Positions 26,024 through 34,852 of a stretch of DNA of 64,000 nucleotides are shown one piece after another. The position numbers were made by a program, and so were the translations under genes. Where the stretch lies: contig JAFEBP010000007.1 in NCBI GenBank assembly GCA_018242605.1, forward strand, positions 225,059 to 289,058, written 5' to 3'. Under the pieces are notes generated by a model. It saw nothing but the letters and a program-made list of their open reading frames with translations. It was not told the DNA's origin and ran no database searches. The stretch is from Planctomycetota bacterium (GTDB lineage Bacteria; Planctomycetota; Phycisphaerae; Phycisphaerales; UBA1924). Position 1 is the first letter of the stretch, and the number at the start of each line of letters is the position of its first letter.

Positions 26024-26402
26024 TCGAGTGAAGCCTGCCGGAAACGGCACGCCCAGCATTGCCCGAAAGGGCACAGGAAACGTGATTCGGTCTGGACGCT
26101 CGCCGCGGCAGTTGTTCCCCGCGACCAGCGCCCACGGGCGCCAAAATGACTTTGGTGCCGGGGCCGCCGGAAACGGGTTGACCCTCGTAGCGCAAGGATT
26201 CGCGCCGCGACTCAATCCACACCGCCACGGGCGCACGCACGACGCGTGCCCGCCGCGACGGGAAGCCGGTTGCCAACTCGCCCGCACAGACCGACACACA
26301 GCGCTCGACCGACAGCCACGCGGCCGAGCGCATTACAACGACCCACCACCCGGCGGCGGGGGGCCATCCACCACCACCTTCCTACCTCCCTGCTGCCATA
26401 CT
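26024..26402 (+). ncRNA. candidate structured RNA or long mraZ 3' untranslated region
   Basis: There is no credible gene here, but the strand is full of hairpins. TGCCG-GAAA-CGGCA (26036-26049) and TGCCC-GAAA-GGGCA (26060-26073) have GNRA tetraloops, CCG-GAAA-CGG (26167-26176) is a third, and GGCGCCAAA with TTTGGTGCC (26137-26159) makes a 9-bp stem. A stem near 26229-26251 adds more. It runs into a strong terminator at 26403. Length and structure would suit a stable RNA, but it lacks RNase P, tmRNA or signal recognition particle RNA landmarks. Confidence 0.4.
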
Positions 26403-26435
26403 CCGCCCGGTCACACACCGGGCGGTGTTATTTTT
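26403..26435 (+). terminator. rho-independent terminator downstream of mraZ
   Basis: A 9-bp perfect stem (CCGCCCGGT at 26403-26411 with ACCGGGCGG at 26417-26425) and a 5-nt loop are followed by TGTTATTTTT. It would end transcripts from mraZ or from the hairpin-rich region before the serine protease gene. Confidence 0.9.
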
Positions 26436-26512
26436 GAATCCTCCCCGGATGCGGCCGTCTTCGGCCCGGTATCCTTATTCCCGGCCATCGGGCGTTTCAG
26501 CTCGGGCCGCGC

Positions 26513-27847
26513 GTGCACCTTTCCACCAGAACATCTTCCGCCCGTGCCTGCGGCCGCTCACGGTCGGTCGGGCCGATCTCAAAGTGCAGCGCGTGCCTCG
26601 GGCCCGCGGTCCTTGCCGCGGCACTCAACCTCTCCCCCACCGCTCTCGCTCAGTCGACGCTCGACCATTTCGTGGGCGATTTCGCCGACTACGCCTTTGA
26701 CTCCGGCCCGCTCGCCAATCCGGCGGACACCCCGGCCCGACTGCTGGCATTCTCGGTGCAGAAGCACGACGCCGCGTGGCTGCGCGTGTACTTTGAAGCC
26801 ACCAACCTGGCCCCCGGTGTGCAACTGCGGATCACTTCGCCCCTGGACGGCGAGTCGCAGACGTTGGACCAGGATGGCTTGGCGTCCTGGTCCGCCACCT
26901 CGGCGTACTTCAACGGTGACGCGGTAGTCGTTGAGTTGGTCGCGCCCGCCCGCGCCCCGGCGAGCCGCGTGCGCATCGCTCGGATCGCGTTCGAACCCAC
27001 CACCACTCCCCGCGGCGGGCCCGGGTATTGCGGTATCTGCAACGGCGATGATCGCACCCTCGCCACCGAACCATGGTCGGCCCGGCTCGTGCCCGTGGGG
27101 TGCTCGGCCAACCTGTTCTGCGACTCCGCCGCGGCGTTGCTCTCCGCCGGCCACTGCGTCTCCGACGGCTTTGCCAATGTCGCGGAGTTTAACGTTCCGC
27201 CATCCGCCGCGAACTGCAACATCGTCCACCCGCCAGTGAACGATCAGTTCCCCATCCTCTCCGGGTACCAGTACCAGACCAACGGCATCGGGGCCGATTG
27301 GGCCGTGATCCGAGTCGGCAACAACGACATGGGCCAGTCACCCTTCGCCCGCTACGGAGTCCGCAAGGCCCTGGCCGCCGGCGCCTCCACCGTCAGCAAC
27401 GGCGCCACGCTCATCGGCTACGGGCTGGACACCACCTGCACCCGCGCGCAGGTCCAGCAGCGCAGCCGGGGCAACATATCGGCCGTGGGCCCAACGCACT
27501 ACGAGTTCACCAGCGACGTGCGCGGCGGGCTCTCGGGCGGCGCGATCCTGAACGATTCCGGCGACATCATCGGCATCGTGACCCACTGCTCCTCGGCCGG
27601 TTGCCCCAACTACGGTACACGCATCGATCAGTCTCTCTTCATCGCCGCCCGCGACGCGGTGGCGCCGATCTGCGTCTCTTGCGCCGCGGACTTCAATCAC
27701 GACGGCGGCGTCGACGGCCGCGATGTCGAGGCGTTCTTCCTCGCCTGGCAGGATTCGCTTCCCGCGGCGGACACAGATCAGAACGGCGGCATCGACGGAG
27801 CCGATGTGGAGTCTTTCTTCGTGCGGTGGCAGTCGGGCGGGTGCTGA
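26513..27847 (+). CDS. secreted trypsin-like serine protease with dockerin-like tail
   Basis: The product has 444 residues from a GTG start at 26513; no in-frame ATG exists between the previous stop and the export signal. The signal region (KCSACLGPAVLAAALNLSPTALAQ) follows a basic leader. An N-terminal beta domain (about 50-165, including WSATSAYFNGDAVVVEL) precedes a chymotrypsin-fold protease with the triad His214 (LLSAGHC), Asp262 (GADWAVI) and Ser341 (GGLSGGA). Paired cysteines suggest disulfides. It ends in DGGVDGRDVEAFFLAWQ and NGGIDGADVESFFVRWQ dockerin-like loops. The following gene is a clear paralogue, so the two arose by tandem duplication. Confidence 0.89.
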   Translation: MHLSTRTSSARACGRSRSVGPISKCSACLGPAVLAAALNLSPTALAQSTLDHFVGDFADYAFDSGPLANPADTPARLLAFSVQKHDAAWLRVYFEATNLAPGVQLRITSPLDGESQTLDQDGLASWSATSAYFNGDAVVVELVAPARAPASRVRIARIAFEPTTTPRGGPGYCGICNGDDRTLATEPWSARLVPVGCSANLFCDSAAALLSAGHCVSDGFANVAEFNVPPSAANCNIVHPPVNDQFPILSGYQYQTNGIGADWAVIRVGNNDMGQSPFARYGVRKALAAGASTVSNGATLIGYGLDTTCTRAQVQQRSRGNISAVGPTHYEFTSDVRGGLSGGAILNDSGDIIGIVTHCSSAGCPNYGTRIDQSLFIAARDAVAPICVSCAADFNHDGGVDGRDVEAFFLAWQDSLPAADTDQNGGIDGADVESFFVRWQSGGC

Positions 27848-27911
27848 CTCAAGCACCGCCAACCTCTCCGGGTGCGCTTCCCGCCCGGCCTCGCCAACAT
27901 TCTGCTTGAGT

Positions 27912-27927
27912 GTCCGAAAACTCGGAC
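27912..27927 (+). terminator. short inverted repeat between the two protease genes
   Basis: GTCCGA and TCGGAC flank AAAC, 65-80 bp after the first protease stop. It may be a weak terminator or an operator of the downstream gene; there is no T-run. Confidence 0.3.
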
Positions 27928-27946
27928 TTGATTCCGGCAAATGCCC

Positions 27947-27975
27947 TTGCATCGCTGGTGGCGTTGTGGTAACTT
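27947..27975 (+). promoter_or_regulatory. candidate sigma-70-type promoter of the second protease
   Basis: TTGCAT and TAACTT are separated by 17 nt, the preferred spacing, about 80 bp before the start at 28056. This is the best hexamer pair in the 208-bp gap; it is inferred by sequence match only. Confidence 0.35.
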
Positions 27976-28055
27976 GGGAGACCTTTGTTCTTCCTCACGG
28001 CGCGGCAATCTCTGCCGGCATCGCCTGATTCCACCTTATTGAGGGACCATCCCGC

Positions 28056-30902
28056 ATGAACCTCCGTTGCGTAGTCGTTGCACTGCTCGCCGCCGCGGGC
28101 ACGTCGTCAGCCTTTGCACAGGGGACGCTGGATCATCCCGTCGGCCAGCTGGCCTCGTTCTCGCACGATACGGGATTTCTGGCCAACAACGACGACCAAC
28201 CGCGCACCGTGGCCGCGTTCCCGGTGCACATCGACCGGGCCGCGTGGCTGCGGCTGTACTTTGAGGACGCCCAACTCGCCGCCGGCAGCGCGGTCCGCCT
28301 CACCTCGCTCCTCGACGGCCAGGTGCAGTTGCTGGACAGCAAAGGACTCACACAGTGGTCCTCGAGCAGCGCCTACTTCAACGGCGACACGGTGATGGTC
28401 GAGTTGATCGCCGGCCCCCACTCAGCCGGAAACCGCCTGTTCCTCAAGCGGGTGGGCATGGAGCCGGCGGTGCACCCGCTGGGCGAGCCGGGCATCTGCG
28501 GTATCTGCGGCGTCGACGATCGCCAACCCTCCGGCGAACTGTGGTCCGGGCGTCTGCTGCCCGTGGGCTGCTCCGCATCCGTGTATTGCGCCGTTGGTAC
28601 GGGCATGATCACGGCGGGACACTGCCTGTCCGGGCAGACGACGCTGGTGGTAGAGTTCAACGTGCCGCCCTCCAACGGCGATTGCTCGCTCAGCCACCCG
28701 CCCGTGGCAGATCAGTTCCCGGTGCAGCCGGGCTTCCAGTACCTCAACGCGGGCGTGGGCGCCGACTGGGGCGTGTACGTCACCGGCCCCAACTCACTGG
28801 GCCAATCCCCCGTGCAGCGGTACAACCAGTTCCGTCCGCTCGCCTCTGCGCGTGCCGCCCTGGGCACCACCGCCGCCATGAACGGCTACGGGCTGGACAC
28901 CAACTGCGTGCGCAGCCAGACGCAACAACTCAGCGTGGGCTCCATCACCTTCGTCAGCGGAGATCACTACCAGTTTGACGCCGACGTCCGCGGCGGCAAC
29001 TCCGGCTCGGGCCTGCTCAACGCCGCGGGCGAGTTGATCGGCGTCGTCACCCACTGCTCGACCAACTGCCCCAACTACGGCACGGACATCTTCCTGCCCT
29101 CGTTCGACGCGGGCCGGGCAATCGTGAACCCCGGTAACTGCGCCGGCCTGCCCCCGCCCCCGCCTGTGAACGACACCTGCGCGGGCGCCACGCTGCTGTC
29201 CGTGGGCACTACCTCGGGCACGACCGTCTCGAGCACCGCCGACGGAACGGTCAACTGCGGCACCGCCACCGGGCCGGACGTGTGGTACGCCTTCACGCCC
29301 GGCTGCAACGGCAGCTTCACGTTCGACACCTGCGCCGCCGCGTCATTCGACACGCAGCTCTCGCTGCACTCGGGGTGCCCCGGCACGACTTCGAACATCC
29401 TGGCCTGCAACGACGATTTCTGCAGCGGCACGCGTTCGAGCATCTCCGCCGACCTGGTCGCGGGCACCCGGTACCTGCTCCGCGTGGGCGGTTGGGGCGG
29501 GTCCAGCGGCACGTTCACCCTGACCGTCACGCAGAACACCTTTAACCCACCGCCCAACGATCAGTGCGCCTCGGCCATGCCGATCACCCCCGGCGCCTAC
29601 ACCGCCGACACCTCCTGCGCCACCAACGACGGCGTCAACAACTGCTTTGCCTCCACCGCCAAGGATGTCTGGTTCTCCGTCACACCCCCCTGCGATGGCA
29701 CTTACACCGCCGACACCTGCGCCGCCGCCACCTTCGACACCATGATCTCGGTCCACACCGGCTGCCCCGGCAACGGCGCGAACCAGATCGCCTGCAACGA
29801 CGACTATTGCAACCTGCGCTCCCGCGTCACCTGGTCGGCGACTGCGAACACGACCTACCTGATCCGCGTCGCGGCCTTCAGCGGCACCGACAGCGGCCCA
29901 TTCACCCTCACGCTCTCGGGCGGTGGCCAGCAGACCAACGACGCCTGCGCCAACGCCATCTCCGTCGGCCCCGGCTCCTACCCCGGCTCCACGCTGTGCG
30001 CGACACCCGACGGTGACGCCGCGTGCGGCTACTCGGTCACCAGCAACGACGTCTGGTACGAGTTCGACACCCCCGTCGCCACCACCGTCACCGCGGACCT
30101 CCTGGGCTCCGCGTACGACACCGTGCTCTCCGTGCACACCGGTTGCCCCGGCAACGCCGTGAACGACATCGCCTGCGACGACGACAGCGCGGGCGGCTTC
30201 CTGTCCCGCGTCAGCTTCTCCGCGCAAGCGAACACCGAATACTACATCCGCGTCTCGGGCTTCGGCGGGGCGTCCGGCTCGTACGTGCTCAACATCGCCA
30301 CAGGCGGCGGACTCCCCAACGACGCGTGCGCCGACGCGACCCCCATCGCCGACGGCACCACGCCGTTCACCAACGTCGGCGCCACGACCGACGGCAGCCC
30401 GGCGGGAATCTGCCTGGCCTTCGGCACGGACCAGATCGGCCAGGACGTCTGGTACACCTACACCGCTTCGTGCGACGGTGATGTCACCGTGGACACGTGC
30501 GGCAGCGACTTTGACACCAAGATCGCGGCGTACGACTCGATCACCTGCCCCACCGGCGAACCGACCGCCTGCAACGACGATCTGCTGAGCGACACCTGCC
30601 TGCGGCAATCCAGCATCACCTTCCCGGCGGTCAACGGGCAGCAGTTCCTGCTCCGCATCGGCGGATACTCCACCGCCACCGGCTCGGGTGTCATCAACAT
30701 CGCCTGCACTCCTTCGAGTTCCACATGCTCGGCCTGCCCGGCCGACTTCAATCAGGACGGCGGAGTCGACGGCGGGGATGTCGCCTCGTTCTTCCTGGAG
30801 TGGGAAGCCTCCGGCCCCTGCGCCGACGTCAATCTCGACGGCGGGATCGACGGCGGCGACGTCGCCACCTTCTTCAGTTCATGGGAAGCGGGTGGATGCT
30901 GA
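28056..30902 (+). CDS. secreted trypsin-like serine protease with repeated PPC-like domains and dockerin-like tail
   Basis: The product has 948 residues. A signal peptide (MNLRCVVVALLAAAGTSSAFAQ) precedes an N-terminal beta domain and a chymotrypsin-fold protease parallel to the preceding gene: His189 (ITAGHC), Asp237 (GADWGVY), Ser316 (GGNSGSG). The protease is followed by four tandem pre-peptidase C-terminal-like beta-sandwich modules (about 370-880), each with D.C..A..., DVWYxFTP and DTxxxxHxGC patterns (VWYAFTP, VWFSVTP, VWYEFDT, VWYTYTA). The tail is the dockerin-like pair DGGVDGGDVASFFLEW and DGGIDGGDVATFFSSW. The PPC modules probably bind polysaccharide or help secretion. The start is supported by the signal peptide rather than a ribosome site. 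Confidence 0.9.
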   Translation: MNLRCVVVALLAAAGTSSAFAQGTLDHPVGQLASFSHDTGFLANNDDQPRTVAAFPVHIDRAAWLRLYFEDAQLAAGSAVRLTSLLDGQVQLLDSKGLTQWSSSSAYFNGDTVMVELIAGPHSAGNRLFLKRVGMEPAVHPLGEPGICGICGVDDRQPSGELWSGRLLPVGCSASVYCAVGTGMITAGHCLSGQTTLVVEFNVPPSNGDCSLSHPPVADQFPVQPGFQYLNAGVGADWGVYVTGPNSLGQSPVQRYNQFRPLASARAALGTTAAMNGYGLDTNCVRSQTQQLSVGSITFVSGDHYQFDADVRGGNSGSGLLNAAGELIGVVTHCSTNCPNYGTDIFLPSFDAGRAIVNPGNCAGLPPPPPVNDTCAGATLLSVGTTSGTTVSSTADGTVNCGTATGPDVWYAFTPGCNGSFTFDTCAAASFDTQLSLHSGCPGTTSNILACNDDFCSGTRSSISADLVAGTRYLLRVGGWGGSSGTFTLTVTQNTFNPPPNDQCASAMPITPGAYTADTSCATNDGVNNCFASTAKDVWFSVTPPCDGTYTADTCAAATFDTMISVHTGCPGNGANQIACNDDYCNLRSRVTWSATANTTYLIRVAAFSGTDSGPFTLTLSGGGQQTNDACANAISVGPGSYPGSTLCATPDGDAACGYSVTSNDVWYEFDTPVATTVTADLLGSAYDTVLSVHTGCPGNAVNDIACDDDSAGGFLSRVSFSAQANTEYYIRVSGFGGASGSYVLNIATGGGLPNDACADATPIADGTTPFTNVGATTDGSPAGICLAFGTDQIGQDVWYTYTASCDGDVTVDTCGSDFDTKIAAYDSITCPTGEPTACNDDLLSDTCLRQSSITFPAVNGQQFLLRIGGYSTATGSGVINIACTPSSSTCSACPADFNQDGGVDGGDVASFFLEWEASGPCADVNLDGGIDGGDVATFFSSWEAGGC

Positions 30903-30913
30903 AAACCCGCCCC

Positions 30914-31618
30914 TTATCCCAAGACTGACTCCGCGGCACGTTCAAGCCAACCGGCCGCGTCCAGCAGGATCATCGCCGAAAGCACATCCGGACGCTCTCT
31001 TCCCACAATCGCGTTGTGAAAGAGTGTTTGCGCGTACAGATCCGCCTGGGAATCCCCTTCGGTCGCGAGCCCCGCGAAGACGTGGATCGCCCAAGGCCGG
31101 TTCGTCGCGTTGTCGGGCTGCACCTCATCCATCATCCATGCCGCGGCGGACCGAACGCGCATTCCAAGTTCATCGCGCCCACGAGTCAGCCAGGACAGCG
31201 CGTGCAACGCGCACAACTCTCCTTCGTGCCAGACTTCAACGCCGAACTGCCGCAAAGGTTCCACCAGGGGTCCCGTGGCACCCTGGCCGGAACTGATCGC
31301 CTCCAACGCAGGCGGATTCTCCCTGAGTGGCATGGCCTGAACCCCCCACCACAACGAGGCGTCCGGGCCACCTCGTTTACCGGGAATAGCCAGGGGTGCT
31401 TCTAGAAGATGCCGCAAGAACGGCTCATCAACATCTCGGCGATTCCCCGAATCGTCGCGAAAACTCATCACGAACAACTCGAGTTCAGGCAACCCCCATC
31501 GCCGCATGCACGGAGTTTTCTCCAGATTCAAAAGCGCTGCTTCTTTAAAAAGTGCTGACCAATCTGATCGGGTCCGTGTGTTCATGGCGGAGTTGGAAAG
31601 GCGAGTCATTCCGTTCAT
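30914..31618 (-). CDS. protein of unknown function
   Basis: The product has 234 residues (223 if the second ATG at 31585 is used). It is mostly helical, without a signal peptide or transmembrane helix, and with a few Trp/His-rich patches (PDASLWWGVQAM, EVWHEGELCALHALSWL, RPWAIHVFAGLA). It was not recognised as any family. The repeated helical character and the Gly-Leu patterns recall small HEAT-like proteins, but this is a guess. It is convergent with the second protease gene, with a 12-bp gap, and has no obvious Shine-Dalgarno sequence. Confidence 0.65.
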   Translation of the reverse strand: MNGMTRLSNSAMNTRTRSDWSALFKEAALLNLEKTPCMRRWGLPELELFVMSFRDDSGNRRDVDEPFLRHLLEAPLAIPGKRGGPDASLWWGVQAMPLRENPPALEAISSGQGATGPLVEPLRQFGVEVWHEGELCALHALSWLTRGRDELGMRVRSAAAWMMDEVQPDNATNRPWAIHVFAGLATEGDSQADLYAQTLFHNAIVGRERPDVLSAMILLDAAGWLERAAESVLG

Positions 31619-31743
31619 GCCGCCTGTGCTGGTCCGGGGAGTTCAACCATTCAACATTAGGTGAATCGCCCCAGAGCGGTCGCCGATCGTTCCACCACGG
31701 AGCGATCGTCCGCCCACCCTAGCCTCGAACGCTGGCTGTGACC

Positions 31744-32148
31744 ATGAACAACAACCCCCGCGAACCCGCCCGCTCCATCACCGCGATCACGACCCAGTTC
31801 GAGATCTTCCCCGAAGTGTCCGGGCACACGTTCAAGGCGATCGCCGACTTTTCGGAACTCGACGACCGCTTCCGCCCCGGACCCAAATGGACCGGCCGCG
31901 CCCTGCGGCTGAGCAAATCGCACCTTGTGTTCCAATCTCGGCGCATGTGCCACAGGGACCGCACCATCGCCGCGGCGATCCACCGCATCGACTCCGACCC
32001 GGTGCCGCTGGTCGGGACCGTGTCCCAGTGCGTCTACTCCTCCGACGGCATGTACGCCGCGGTGCTCGAGTTCATCGCCCGCCCCGACTCGCCGGAGTTC
32101 CACGCCTGGCTCGCGGGCGTCGCCAAGTCGCTGGCGAAGGCGGCCTGA
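31744..32148 (+). CDS. small protein of unknown function, perhaps PilZ-like
   Basis: The product has 134 residues, or 136 from the GTG at 31738. The middle section (RALRLSKSHLVFQSRRMCHRD) has the basic/Ser pattern followed by a beta-hairpin seen in PilZ-like domains, but the diagnostic RxxxR and D/NxSxxG motifs are not complete, so cyclic-di-GMP binding is doubtful. It is cytoplasmic, with no signal peptide. It lies 76 bp upstream of panC on the same strand; the functional link is unknown. Confidence 0.6.
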   Translation: MNNNPREPARSITAITTQFEIFPEVSGHTFKAIADFSELDDRFRPGPKWTGRALRLSKSHLVFQSRRMCHRDRTIAAAIHRIDSDPVPLVGTVSQCVYSSDGMYAAVLEFIARPDSPEFHAWLAGVAKSLAKAA

Positions 32149-32223
32149 AATCCCCGGGGAGGCTCGAAGTTCATCCGAGGAGCCTCTTGCCCCGCGGGTT
32201 GATGCGCCCGACACTTCCCCCTC

Positions 32224-33078
32224 GTGCGGATCACTACCACATGCGACCAACTCTCCACCGACCTGGCGAAAGCCGGGCCGTGCGTGTTCGTGCCCACCAT
32301 GGGCGCCCTGCACGCGGGCCACGCCGCGCTCATCCGCCGGGGCGTTGAACTCGCCCGCGAACGAGAGCTGTCCGGCGGTTGTGTCGTCAGCATCTTCGTG
32401 AACCCGTCGCAGTTCAACGATCCCGCCGACTTCGCCCGCTACCCCAAGACCTTCGAGGCCGACGCCGCGATGTGCGAAGCCGCAGGGGCCTCCCTGGTGT
32501 TCGCGCCCGGGGTGGACGATGTCTATCCCCCGGGCGTTGAGATCGCCACGCCCCCGCTTCCGGCCGTCGCAGCCGGACCCGGCCTTGAAGACGCCTTCCG
32601 CCCCGGCCACTTCGCCGGCGTCTGCCGCGTCGTGAAGCGGCTGTTCGAGATCGTCCGCCCGGTTGCGTCCGTCTTCGGCGAAAAGGACTGGCAGCAGTTG
32701 CAGGTGATCACGGCGATGGTCCGGAATCTCTCGATGCCCATCGAGATCATCCCGGGCCCCACCGTTCGTGAAGACGACGGGCTGGCGATGTCCAGCCGCA
32801 ACCGCTTCCTCACTCCCGCCGACCGCGTGCGGGCCCTCGCCCTTCGTCGCGCGTTGCACGCCGCGCAGTCCGCGTCGACCCCCGCCGATGCCCAGGCCGC
32901 GATGACCAGCGTCCTCGCGGCGGATTCGATCGTCGCCGATTACGCCGTGGTGCGCGACGCCCAGACGCTGCTCGCGCCCGACCCCTCCGGCGCACGCCCC
33001 CACCGGGCGCTCATCACCGCGCGAGTCGGCAGCGTGCGGCTGCTCGATAACGCGGCGTGGGCACCCCGATCCGTGTGA
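32224..33078 (+). CDS. panC: pantothenate synthetase
   Basis: The product has 284 residues. It ligates pantoate and beta-alanine with ATP in coenzyme A synthesis. The HIGH-like motif is MGALHAGH in VPTMGALHAGHAALIRRG; SIFVNPSQFN and ARYPKTFEAD follow. FGEKDWQQLQVI contains the conserved K-D-W-Q segment and VREDDGLAMSSRN the KMSKS-like loop. It starts at a GTG. The family length and all motifs are intact, and no panB or panD is nearby. Confidence 0.96.
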   Translation: MRITTTCDQLSTDLAKAGPCVFVPTMGALHAGHAALIRRGVELARERELSGGCVVSIFVNPSQFNDPADFARYPKTFEADAAMCEAAGASLVFAPGVDDVYPPGVEIATPPLPAVAAGPGLEDAFRPGHFAGVCRVVKRLFEIVRPVASVFGEKDWQQLQVITAMVRNLSMPIEIIPGPTVREDDGLAMSSRNRFLTPADRVRALALRRALHAAQSASTPADAQAAMTSVLAADSIVADYAVVRDAQTLLAPDPSGARPHRALITARVGSVRLLDNAAWAPRSV

Positions 33079-33268
33079 TCGCCCGCGGCATGCACGCTCG
33101 CACGCCCCAGCGCTCCTATACTTCTTCCGATCGCCGGTAGCCCCAACGTTGAGGTCGAACTTCGAGACTGGGAACCTGCTGGCCGCGGCTTACAAGGGCA
33201 CGTCGTGCCGCGCCGCGCAAAGCACCCTGGTACGACTTGATCCGCGTACGCGAGAGCACCGTAGCACT

Positions 33269-34702
33269 ATGCCTTTTTCCAGTTTCGGACTTGCCCAGCC
33301 CATCCTGCGCGCCCTTCAGCAGGAGGGGTACACCACGCCCACCCCGATCCAGTCCCGGGCGATCCCGCTCATCCTTGAAGGCCGCGACGTCCTGGGCTGC
33401 GCCCAGACCGGCACCGGCAAGACCGCCGCGTTCGCGCTCCCGGTCCTTCACCGCCTGATCATGGCGCCCGTCGATAAGTCCCAGCGCGGCGCCGCCAAGG
33501 CCCGCGTGCTCGTGCTCGCGCCCACCCGCGAACTGGCCGCGCAGATCGCCGCCAGCTTCGCCACCTACGGCCGCGAGTCGGGCCTCACGCACACCACCGT
33601 CTTCGGCGGCGTCAGCGAGTTCCACCAGAAGAAGGCCCTGGCCAAGGGCGTCGACGTCATCGTCGCCACGCCCGGCCGCCTCATCGATCTCATGCAGCAG
33701 CGCGTCGCGGACCTCTCCGGCGTCACCACGCTCATCTTGGACGAAGCCGACCGCATGCTCGACATGGGCTTCATCCACCCCATCCGCCGCATTGCCGCGG
33801 CGGTCCCCGCCGGCCGCCAGACACTCCTCTTCTCCGCCACCATGCCGCGGGAAGTCCAGGCGCTGGCCAACTCGCTCCTGCGCGATCCCGTCAAGGTCGC
33901 CGTGACCCCCGTGGCCTCGGCCGCGCCGATGATCGAGCAGACCGTGTACATGGTCGAGCGCATGAGCAAGCAACCGCTGCTCTCGCACCTGCTGATGGAC
34001 CCGGCGATGTCCCGCACCGTGGTCTTTACCCGCACCAAGCACGGCGCGGAGAAGCTCGGCAAGCGCCTCAAGGCCAGCGGCGTCACCACCGAAACGATCC
34101 ACGGCGACAAGGCCCAGAACCAGCGCATCCGCGCCCTGGAACGCTTCCGCGCCGGCCAGGCCCGGGTGCTGGTCGCCACCGACGTCGCCGCCCGCGGCCT
34201 GGACGTCGACGGGATCACCCACGTCGTGAACTTTGACCTTCCCATGGAAGCCGAGGCCTACGTGCACCGTATCGGCCGCACGGGCCGCGCCGGCGCCGCG
34301 GGCATCGCGATCTCGTTCTGCGACGGCGAAGAACGCTCCCTGCTGCGTGACATCGAGCGTCTGCTCACCAAGCGGATCACCGTCGCGACCACGCCGCGGA
34401 TCGAGACCCCCATCGCGGTCTACCCGCCCGCGGACGATTCCTTCCGCCAGCAGCGGCCGTACCAGAACCGCAACGAATCGGGCCGTGGCGAGCGTGATCA
34501 CTCCCGCCCCCACTCCCCCGCCCAGAAGCCCCACCAGCCGCACGGCGCGTCGCACTCCAGCCACCCGCACGCCAAGCCCCAGGCCCGCCCGCAGTCCCAG
34601 CAGGGCGAACAGCGGGGTCAGGGCGGCGACAGGGCCCCGCAGGCCGCCAAAAAGTTCCGCGCCCCCTGGGCCAAGAGCGGCGGCCGCACACGCCGGTATT
34701 GA
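33269..34702 (+). CDS. DEAD-box ATP-dependent RNA helicase (RhlE-like)
   Basis: The product has 477 residues from the ATG at 33269, which begins the usual MPFSSFGL Q-motif region. Both RecA domains are complete: Q motif PTPIQSRAIP, Walker A AQTGTGKT, Ia PTRELA, II LDEADRM, III SAT, IV/V (VVFTRTK, ARGLDVDGI), VI HRIGRTGRAG. The C-terminal about 90 residues are disordered, His/Pro/Gln/Ser-rich and basic (ending RRY), likely an RNA-binding tail. It is probably involved in ribosome assembly or cold-related RNA remodelling by family analogy. The frame opens earlier (33149), but that part is not conserved. Confidence 0.95.
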   Translation: MPFSSFGLAQPILRALQQEGYTTPTPIQSRAIPLILEGRDVLGCAQTGTGKTAAFALPVLHRLIMAPVDKSQRGAAKARVLVLAPTRELAAQIAASFATYGRESGLTHTTVFGGVSEFHQKKALAKGVDVIVATPGRLIDLMQQRVADLSGVTTLILDEADRMLDMGFIHPIRRIAAAVPAGRQTLLFSATMPREVQALANSLLRDPVKVAVTPVASAAPMIEQTVYMVERMSKQPLLSHLLMDPAMSRTVVFTRTKHGAEKLGKRLKASGVTTETIHGDKAQNQRIRALERFRAGQARVLVATDVAARGLDVDGITHVVNFDLPMEAEAYVHRIGRTGRAGAAGIAISFCDGEERSLLRDIERLLTKRITVATTPRIETPIAVYPPADDSFRQQRPYQNRNESGRGERDHSRPHSPAQKPHQPHGASHSSHPHAKPQARPQSQQGEQRGQGGDRAPQAAKKFRAPWAKSGGRTRRY

Positions 34703-34852
34703 CCCCCCGGCCGACGCACGCCGCCGGCCTCATCCGCAGCTATTCCCGCCGTCCATCCCCGGCCACCGACCCGATGCATCGCGCGAAAAATCCGCGCTGA
34801 AGAGGGCGGCGCCTCTCTACCATCCCGCAACCAACACAGGAGTACCTGACCC

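Noticed and set aside
26024..26402. RNase P RNA, tmRNA or signal recognition particle RNA
   Set aside because: Size is suitable, but the conserved GAGGAAAGUCC and ACAGAA blocks of RNase P and a T-loop or CCA end of tmRNA are missing on both strands.
26028..26927. Open frame after mraZ of about 300 codons
   Set aside because: Composition is Pro/Ser/Arg-rich without motifs, and it runs through the terminator and the start of the protease gene in another frame.
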